A DNA stretch of 64,000 nt, taken from positions 6,257,501 to 6,321,500 of the forward strand of contig JAJTWR010000266.1 in NCBI GenBank assembly GCA_021613335.1, given 5' to 3'. Shown here piece after piece: positions 50,627-64,000 of this stretch (positions are counted from its first letter, which is position 1; every line of letters begins with the position of its first letter). The position numbers and the translations under genes were made by a program. The notes below the pieces were generated by a model. The model ran no database searches. It was not told the DNA's origin and saw nothing but the letters and a program-made list of their open reading frames with translations. This stretch comes from Whitmania pigra. Lineage: Eukaryota > Annelida > Clitellata > Hirudinida > Haemopidae.

Positions 50627-51369
50627 TTATTTAGTTTTAGGAGATAGAATCATTTTCATCTCGATTCCCGAATATTTTCTCTTCACAAACTCAACTTCAG
50701 GCGATGAGACTTTATTTGGTGGAAAGTGGTAAGGCCATTTGAGGTTGGATTCATAATCAAACCAGTTGTCGGATTCCTGCCTCTGCTTGTTTGCAAGTTC
50801 TTCGGCATGAGACCTTTTGCTATAATAAAGTTTTTCTTGTTCGTTTAATTCTTTTCGCTCAACAGCATAACTATTTTCATCTTCAGAATTTTCAAAATCC
50901 TCACTTGTTTCCTAAATAATCCAAATTAAAACACATTAATGAACTTAAGTAAATTAGTAATTGCGATAATTAAGGGAACCGAAAATACCTCGCTTTGGAT
51001 GTTTTCATTGAGATCAAAATCGCCATGATCGTGTTCGAACCACTCTCGAGAAGAAGATTTAAACAAGCATTTCTTGGCCATTGTCGCCAGAGAATCAAAA
51101 TCCTTTCCTGGTTTGTACCATAATTCACTCGGTTCGAAAAGCTTGTTGCATTTTGATTTAATCGGTCGGGAAAATACAGCGTTAGGCCACTCTAGCTTGC
51201 GTGGCGAATCGCTCACTGATATAGGACGGCAATATTTAGCCTCAAAATGAACGCGCATTTTATCTCTATTGTTAGAATCAAAACTTTTCTGCCAATCTCC
51301 ATACTTATTGGCCCCCATATTCAAGAATATTGTTCTGATTTTCTTAGAACAAGCAACGAGACGAACCAC
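50627..51369 (-). CDS. Small conserved-looking protein of unknown function
   Basis: Two exons, 50989-51369 and 50627-50911, join in phase (GT donor at 50988, AG acceptor at 50912) to 221 residues starting MVRLVACSKKIRTIFLNMG. I do not recognise the family. The first 18 or so residues are basic and hydrophobic without acidic residues and could be a mitochondrial targeting sequence. The middle is rich in Trp and aromatic residues (YGDWQKSFDSNNRDKMRVHF, KLEWPNAVFSRPIKSKC, LFEPSELWYKPGKDFDSL). The second exon has an acidic start, then a charged helix (NEQEKLYYSKRSHAEELANK) and a basic C-terminus ending SPKTK. A mitochondrial ribosome or respiratory-chain assembly component would fit the look, but this is a guess. 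Confidence 0.75.
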
Positions 51370-52089
51370 AGCACCTTTGTGTTTACTGTTTTAAATTTCG
51401 ACACCGACACCTGCTGCTAATTTTTCTGACGCTTAACCTAAAATCGAAATAAACTTAAGTTTTAGAAACCAAAAAATACCAAAAGAACACCAAAAATAAT
51501 TTGTTGTTGTCCAAAATACCGGCCCTCTATTTAAAGTAACGCAAGAAATTGACACCATCTCACGTTCTATCCCTGCAATCCAACAAGTTCTCCATCAAGT
51601 CAATAGAAGTCTCCAAAAATTTTTTATCAACTTTGAAATTATTCAGCTGTAACAAGACTTGATGATGTTATCAGTGTTACAGAACGAGCAAGAAACTGCT
51701 TGTCCAATGACTAAATGCAGAAGCTAAAGGCAACTTTCATAACAACAAAAATCAATAATACAATTAATGGTCAGAAATATATTATGCTGAGGGGTTGGCA
51801 GCTTTCATATAGATCTTCCCATAAAAAGATCGTAAGTATCTCCCTGGAAATTGTAAGGCCAAAAAAACTTAAAGATTAGGCATGATTGTACATCTAGGCA
51901 ACAATTAGAAACTATTTGAAAATATATGAATAACTAATGCTATTTCAAAATGTTTTACAAATCAAAAAGTGCAGTCAATACAGAAGTTCCGGTCAACCTA
52001 AAATTAGATTCTCAAAAATAAATCTCGTTTTTCTCGAAAATAAGACTTCAAATAAAGAATTCAGGCACAATTTAACTGCAGCCAATTGA
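51370..52089. other. Spacer, no gene seen
   Basis: AT-rich sequence between the small unknown gene's start and the ACSL stop codon. It holds the ACSL 3' UTR and the promoter of the small gene. No motif stands out. Confidence 0.4.
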
Positions 52090-57830
<5,741 letters not shown>

Positions 57831-58960
57831 AGTGGCGTCCAAGCGAAAAAAAAATGGCAGGCCTCTCTTCAGCAACACGCGATGACCGAGGCTCCCGCAA
57901 ATAAATAATAAAGTTCGTCCCTGGTCACGTGGTGGCGCTACTCGATTGAGAGTTGAAAATGCGGGTCAATTTTAGATGAAGCTCACAAAAACAAATCTCG
58001 AATTTGGTTCTGCCACAACTTCATTTCAAAATGGTTAAAAATTGCGCGGATTTTGAAGTTTAGTAATTAAGTAAGTTTTAAAACTTTATAGCACATTACA
58101 ATTTGCAACGAATGCGCAATATCAAACATTACAAAAATGAAAGGGCTGGTGAAAGTGTTACACGGGGCCGAGTGTGTGAAAGTGCTTGCTATGTGGCATT
58201 GCTATTTCATAAGAAAATCTAATGCCATGGCGAATAGAGTAAAGGCTTTTATTTCGATGGCTCCATAAGAGATGCTAAAAAATGTGAAAAAACAGATATG
58301 TGTGAAGTTAAGCGTTCTTGACTAGCCCGCTTGCTTGTAAAGCCATAGTGATTAGATGATATGTGAATAGAAAAATCTCCTTTACAGTTACGGACCTAAC
58401 TATAGCAGGGACGTCATTTCAGCATTTTCAAAGGTGGGCAAACCATCACACAACTTGAGGAGATGAGGCGCCAATGTCTTTTCTGCACAAGAAGCGCATT
58501 TACACTTGTGGTGGTGCATGTATTGAACAAACGCTTTTAAACCAGGCCAATAAAGTATTTTAGTATAGAGTATTGAGATTCAAAAAAGCATGGGATCAGT
58601 CAAGGAACGTTGGACTCACTCTGAAATAGGAAGACAAGAAACCATACCTTAATATATTGATTGAACAATAGCTCAGATTGTCAAAACCATTGAGGAAATA
58701 TCAGATATGCTGGAAGCCGTACGAGCCAGGAGTCTGATTTATTGGGGTCCATTTCAAAACTGACAACTTTCACAAATGAGTTATCCGAAAATGAGTTTCT
58801 AAATTGAAATATCAAGGCTGCTAGGATAAGAAAATTTTTTCGAAACTGAAACTTGTAAATTGTTATTTGTTGTAAACCATGAGGCTCACCTTTTACTTCC
58901 ACAGAAAAACCCAGAAGAATTTTTTTTTTAATGTTCACTTCCTTTTCTTCACTTTTTTTG
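57831..58960. other. ACSL upstream flank, no gene seen
   Basis: Presumed ACSL promoter region. A fragment of a CAGGGACGTCATTTCA-ended element lies at about 58406-58490. No exon is supported. Confidence 0.4.
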
Positions 58961-59072
58961 CAGAGACGTAATTGGGGGAACGCCCCTGATTTTACACTAG
59001 ACGCAAAAAAGGTCATCTCCTCCAGTTGTGCGAGGGTTTGCTCCCTTGGAAAAAGATGAAATGACGTCCCTG
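58961..59072. mobile_element. 112-bp MITE with CAG[AG]GACGT termini
   Basis: The left end is CAGAGACGTAATT, and the right end, read in reverse complement, is CAGGGACGTCATTTCA. The flanks TTTTTTTG and TTTTTTGA would be an approximate 8-bp duplication, in line with a hAT-derived MITE. Related sequences start at 58406, near 60995 and perhaps 17513. The minus-strand frame running through it (to 59130) is therefore not a gene. Confidence 0.6.
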
Positions 59073-59221
59073 TTTTTTGAGAACAACCGCCCAGACCGCA
59101 GCACTCTGCTGCCATCCGCAACCTACCCATGAGTTAACAAACTGCACTAGTGTTTTTATAATATAAACTGTTGGTTTCTGTTGATTTGTGGTTTCTTTAG
59201 CCTTCTATGTGTGCCTACATA

Positions 59222-60725
59222 GGGGCCGTTCACAAATTATATAACGCAAAAATGTCAATTTTTTACCCTCCCCCCCCTCATATAACGTTATGTAACATTT
59301 GTGGGAACCCTCCCCCCTCAATATTACATAACAAACCTGTGTACGCCCCCCCCCCTATTGTAGGTTCTCACTAAACATAACTTTTAGACAAACACGGTAT
59401 ATTAGTACTATTATAACTAACAGATACATTTATGTATTATAATCTAATTATGTAAAATTGAAAATCGTTTTTTCTATATTAAACAACACATGCTTTCAAC
59501 GTTAGTTAAGTTAAAGTTTGTACAGTTCACTCCTATGGCAAACAACTGCCCTCCGCAGTCGGGAATCCAGATGACAGAGTAGCCTTTGGACATGGTTGCA
59601 GCCCAGATATGTCAACGTATTCCTCGCCCATCCATTCTGCATCTTCTGACATCCCTTTAAAACAACCAGTATTTTTTCATTTAATACCCTGCGTGCCATT
59701 TAAATATTTAAGTTTTAAGTAATGGTTTAATTAAAACTGTAGTTTAAACTGATAGAAATGTTAAAGAGTTAACAGATACATTTATGTATTATAATCTAAT
59801 TATGTAATATAATAATGTAATATATGACAACGTAATCCAACCATGTATAATTCACATGTCCTGCATATCAATATTTCAACATTTAAACATTTATAAGGTC
59901 ACATTTTTTTGCAATATATGTTAATTCACACAACAAATCTAAAGTGTTTCAAGGTCATACCTTCTGCAATTATAGCCATCAGTTCCCGTTCTCCTTGCTG
60001 CTATACGCACTGGCATGGACTCCTATATATATACTTTTAAGAGTCCATGGCACAAATCATCTCAGTTATGCAACGGACTATAATCAAATAAATGCGTGGG
60101 ATGTCATTCACATTCACTCGAGGATGCACTTCCTTCTTGTGCTGGGTCACCATAACTACTGAAGGAAAATACATTTTGCATACATTGCAAGTTCTACTGG
60201 TTATCCGATATTTAACAGTTGGGCAGCAAGCATCATATGGAATACTGGATAGGCTCATGCCGCCATAACCAGCTGGGTCCAATCTGACGGACAGTCTTTG
60301 AAAGAGCGTCAAATAATTGCACTGTTTCATCATCTGCAGCTGCTGGACTCAAACCTTTGGAATTGTCGACACACAGTGGAGCTGGCAGAAAGCCCTGCGG
60401 CAAGATAGATTTCAAGCCCGATCTGAATGGAGCACAGCACTCTTCATTACTGCATTTTACGACTTGTAGAAAGTACTGACTGACCATCACGTGAGCTGCC
60501 AACCATTCCTGTGATGGATAGTCTGGTTTTTCGAAAATTTCTCAAAATTAAATTGAACTCAATAATATTCATATACAAAAAAGATTTGAATTAACTGCTC
60601 GTGCTTTTTTGAAAGTGTTATATAACATCTGCTCAGACCCCCTCCCTCCCCCAATATAACGAAAATAACAAATTTGCATACACCCCCTCTCTCCATTCGG
60701 CGTTATATAATATGTGAACGGCCCC
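59222..60725. mobile_element. DNA transposon with GGGGCCGTTCACA termini
   Basis: It begins GGGGCCGTTCACAAATTATA at 59222 and ends with the inverted copy at 60725 (reverse complement GGGGCCGTTCACATATTATA). Inside each end, CCCTCCCCC-rich and ATATAAC segments are also mirrored. ATA occurs on both flanks and may be a 3-bp target duplication. A broken minus-strand gene lies inside. The superfamily is not certain. Confidence 0.75.
60037..60502 (-). pseudogene. Broken transposon-borne zinc-finger-like protein
   Basis: Two overlapping minus-strand frames make parts of one protein. The first (60502 to about 60260) reads QYFLQVVKCSNEECCAPFRS and then LPQGFLPAPL. The second (about 60300 to 60150) reads CCPTVKYRITSRTCNVC and then KMYFPSVVMVTQHKKEVH, ending in a C2H2-like pattern. 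A frameshift near 60270 separates them. From memory, this order (KCN..CC.P.RS, FLPAP, CPS..., CxxC...HxxxxH) is common in anonymous proteins of invertebrate genomes; here it sits inside terminal inverted repeats, which suggests it belongs to the element. The role is unknown. Confidence 0.6.
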
Positions 60726-62336
60726 ATATAGGCTCCCGTAGTAAATAAAATTAAAAATTGACTAATTTTATTCTGAAGTGTTTATGAAAGAGGTTATTCA
60801 GACAATTTCGTTTTTTAAGTTCATTCTCTCAAATCTAGGTTCTCCACAGTAATTCGGGCATTAAAATCTCAATGAGGCATTGTGGCGCCATTAATTCACA
60901 ATTTCTGAAAAGGTAAATTCTCCACAACTCAAATCATTGCATCACCTGTGAATTTGGCACCCTATACCTAGGAATCGACTGGGGATCCAGCAGGGACGTT
61001 ATTTCAGGATTTTCCAAGGGACAAACCCTTGCACAGCTTGAGGATATGATCTTTTTTTGCTTCTAGCCAAAATTCAGGAAGAAGCAAACCCTTGCAAAAC
61101 GTGATGAGATGACCTATTTTTTGGTCTGGTCTAAAGTCAGGAGGAGGGGGGCCGTTTATCCCCCAAATTACATCACTGTGCTAAAATAGCCGGAGTATGT
61201 CGTAAATCATTTTGAAATTGAAAAGAAATTTTGACACTTTTGAAATGCGAAAGTCTATTTCATGTTAAAATCCAACTTATCATAAAATCTTTCATTTGAT
61301 GCAATAAAATCGGATTTGATTTCTTTTGAGACTTTGATTAATAAAAAATAAAAGTTAATAAACAAAGATATGTAATGAAGGAATAGTAAACACAAGTTTA
61401 CTTGCGAATGTGCGAATGAATCTTGAAATGATGGAATTACAATTAAATAACTGCATTCATCACCGAATTTGCATCCTAGCACTGCAAATAGTTTTAAGAA
61501 GTTGAAGAACAGCAGAAAATTACACTGTTAATATGTTAGCAAGTTTCATAACCGAACTTATATTTTGAACCCGACCCTGGCTGAAAATGTGACCTCAACT
61601 TACATCGCAAACAACAAAATTATGAAGCTAAAGCGTGCAACGGAATTTATTTTTTGTTTGTTTTTTCAAAAGTGCAACAAGCGTGGGCGTCATGGTCGTT
61701 TTGTGAGGAGCGATTTGTGGTGGTGCATGCTGGCTTGCGAACATGACTCTGTAACTACTGCTGCTTTACGGGCTTTCTCAGAAACGCCGTCCTCCGAGCC
61801 AACTTGCATGCCATAAATCTCCCAACCAAAGGATCTCCATTTCAAAATATAGCAACAATTTTTTCTAATCAAATTTGATCCTTAACAGATTACTTATAAA
61901 GAAAAGTAAAAATGTTGAACAAAAGCATTTAATAGTTTTAGGGAGTTGGGAGGTACGTGCAAGCATAACCGACAAAAGATTTCTTAAACAGAATTTGCGT
62001 CAAATCGATACCCAAAGTCAACGATTCAGTTCAGCGACAAACCCATTGAGAGCAACACTTTGCAGCAGTAATAAGGTGCACAGCGTTCATCTAAGGCTAA
62101 TAGTAAAACAATTACCATAACAATAATTATTGCTTGTCGAGATAACTCCAAAAATTTAGTAAATATAAAAATATGGTTCTACCATTAAATTCTTAAAGCT
62201 GGTTATTATAATAATTAAATGTTCAACAAATATTGGATAATTTTTGAAACATCAATAAATAAAAAATAAATTTCCAGTGAATGTTTGAAGTTTCCAATAA
62301 TTTCCATTGCAAGTGGAGTAAGAAAAAAATTCAAGG
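60726..62336. other. Gephyrin 3' flank with repeats, no gene seen
   Basis: Contains repeat family A copy 3 (60969-61600), with a CAGGGACGTTATTTCAGG-type element inside it at about 60995-61170, and otherwise AT-rich sequence. Short frames at 61565-62120 have no support. Confidence 0.45.
60969..61600. mobile_element. Dispersed repeat family A, copy 3
   Basis: The fullest of three copies in the window (others at 27633-28430 and 49375-49600), all in the same orientation. It carries an internal small element at about 60995-61170. No open frame is shared between copies, so it is non-autonomous or non-coding. Confidence 0.6.
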
Positions 62337-63882
62337 TCAAATTTTATTAAACAGGATGCAATCAACAATGCATCCTTCATCCATGATCTGAGGTGGCATA
62401 TTGGTTGAAGGAAGTTTTAGCAGTCCTTGCGCTGACCTCATATTCAACAATCTGCTGCTCAGTTGATTGCCAGTGCTTGAGGCAAGAGGAATTCCATCAG
62501 GAGAAGTCCAATCCAAAACACACCTGTGGTACTCTGGCCGCTCGTCCAATTTCATTGACTCGGAAAGCTGCATATACGTTTAGGACAACCTTTCACAATT
62601 TGAAAATGAATTAAAGGCTGTCAAAGGTATACATACTCTTGCCTTTATGGTGAGTGACCTGGGGTTAGGGTCTCCACTCATTTTTCTTAATGCTGGCAAC
62701 ACAAACAAGTGAAAGGTCACTAAGGCAGATACTGGATTGCCAGGAAGACCAAAAAAATATTTTTTTTGACCCTTGTGTTGAAAGGTTGAGAAAGTCATAG
62801 GTTTGCTACAAAAAATTATTTATTAATTAAACTATTTATTGGAGTAAAAATATGAAAGTTTATTCGAAAGCATTTTTAATGTTGACTTAATAATTTGTTG
62901 TGCAGGCTGGCTGAATGGGCTGCATTATTGCAAGCAGCATTAGTGACAAAAGTAATGTGTTTGCCAACGAAGCCCTCAGGAAGGGGCACCAGGGTAAAAG
63001 ATTATAAATTATTGCCTTCACGTCCTATTCAGGAGCATAAGGCACTCAAAAGAACAGATGAATAAAAAAAAAACAAGACTTGAAATAAAAAATGATTATA
63101 AATAACAAAACACAATCACCCAGGCTTCATGAAAACCCTCCCAAAATGAATGCTTGCTTCCAAATCTTCAGTGAGAACTCGCTTCACAAGATCCTGAGGT
63201 TTTAAACATAATGTGGTTAAATAACATATCCACCAAACAATATTTTATCCTAAAAAGTTGATTATGTACTTCTTTTGGTGTATAATTTATTAAATACCCA
63301 CGTTTTTCATAACTTACTACTACTTATGAAAATATTTGCCAACAATTAGCAAGAATTAGGGTCAATAAAGACCTTTTCACCCATAGATACCCCTCCAGTG
63401 CTGATAATGATGTCCACAGATTCGAGTGCACTCTTGAAGCAAGATAGTAATGTAGCAGCTCTGAAAAAACATAAAGAAGTGACAAACTATAAACCATAAA
63501 ACTTCTGCACTAACTTGTCTGCAGCAACTCCCAAGTCTGTGGCACTGAAACCATGTTCAGAAAGAGCAGCCATCAACATCGGCCTGTTACAATCTCGAAT
63601 CTTTCCTCCAATCACTCCACCTTCAGGCTCCACAAGCTCCAAACAAAGTTTTTTCAAGTTTCAATAATACATACAGATAGGACAATACAAAAATGTAAAT
63701 TTGTAAGGCTATAAATTTGTTGGCTCACCTCATTTCCTGTAGAAAGAATTCCTATTAAAGGTTTCTTGAAGCAGTTTATACTCATATTACCAGCTGATGC
63801 CAGCAATCCAACCTCTGCAGGTCCAACTTTCATGCCAGGTTTCAGGATGCATTCCTTCAGTCCAATATCACATCCTGCACAT
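62337..63882 (-). CDS. GPHN: Gephyrin, C-terminal (MoeA-like E) domain, partial
   Basis: Molybdenum-cofactor insertase, and in vertebrates also the glycine/GABA-A receptor scaffold. Six 3' exons in phase: 63729-63882, 63515-63636, 63373-63460, 63120-63193, 62637-62805 and 62337-62567. Visible landmarks in order: [26 protein letters not shown] joined to a LVEPEG...GKIRDCNRP segment; [14 protein letters not shown] (the MoeA GGVSxG motif); [38 protein letters not shown]; and the C-terminal MoeA domain IV ending [16 protein letters not shown]...VDCILFNKI. The acceptor before LVEPEG is weak but phase and homology demand it. The upstream G domain and linker lie beyond the window edge. Confidence 0.93.
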
Positions 63883-64000
63883 CTAAACATGCAATATACA
63901 AATATAAATTAAATCTTCATTTGCAAAACAATCATGTTCTAAGCATAACCAATGACCAGAAATCAAACCATTGATTAAGTAATTAAAATTACCAAAGCAA

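Noticed and set aside
58681..59130. 149-codon minus-strand frame as a gene
   Set aside because: Its 5' half is the 112-bp MITE and the rest has no family resemblance or splice support.

Overview
This is eukaryotic (metazoan) DNA, not prokaryotic. It is AT-rich and full of introns with GT-AG borders and small exons. It carries animal-specific genes (fibrillar collagen, POU class 2 homeobox, LIM-only, p120/delta-catenin, gephyrin), together with microsatellites, LINE fragments and DNA transposons. Gene density (about ten genes in 64 kb) and short introns suggest a compact invertebrate genome. A tunicate-like or other invertebrate deuterostome would fit, but nothing I can see fixes the phylum. 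Most gene models below were built by hand from splice sites with consistent codon phase, so exon borders are predictions.

Layout. 1-2617 (-): the 5' end of a fibrillar collagen gene (signal peptide, short N-propeptide, start of the triple helix), running out of the window. About 3.7-4.8 kb: a long ATT microsatellite. About 5-9.8 kb: gene-poor, with a decayed L2/CR1-like LINE end and an octamer-rich stretch. 10.1-13.2 kb (+): a complete eight-exon POU2 (Oct) gene. 14.5-19.1 kb: a transposon graveyard, with a Tc1-like element between the arms of an inverted repeat and a small foldback element with a perfect 9-bp target duplication. 21.9-23.8 kb (-): a LIM-only (LMO1/3-type) gene. 29.2-34.1 kb (+): the armadillo part and C-terminus of a delta-catenin family gene ending in a PDZ-ligand-like NSWV, followed by a 20-bp minisatellite. 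35.4-39.3 kb (+): an unusual 1206-residue protein made of alternating KG...W and DG..AENEP..RDDVV modules. 39.4-40.5 kb (-): a small heat-shock protein with two alpha-crystallin domains, tail to tail with the previous gene. 43.4-48.6 kb (-): a nine-exon single-pass membrane protein of unknown function. 50.6-51.4 kb (-): a small two-exon unknown gene. 52.1-57.8 kb (-): a complete 15-exon long-chain acyl-CoA synthetase (ACSL3/4 type) with a hAT element in one intron. 59.2-60.7 kb: another DNA transposon with a broken gene. 62.3-63.9 kb (-): the 3' exons of gephyrin (MoeA-like E domain).

The genes do not form a pathway, and this looks like an ordinary stretch of animal chromosome. The most noteworthy items are the modular KG/W repeat protein next to delta-catenin, the octamer cluster around the POU2 gene (possible autoregulation), the unknown membrane protein and the two-domain small heat-shock protein.
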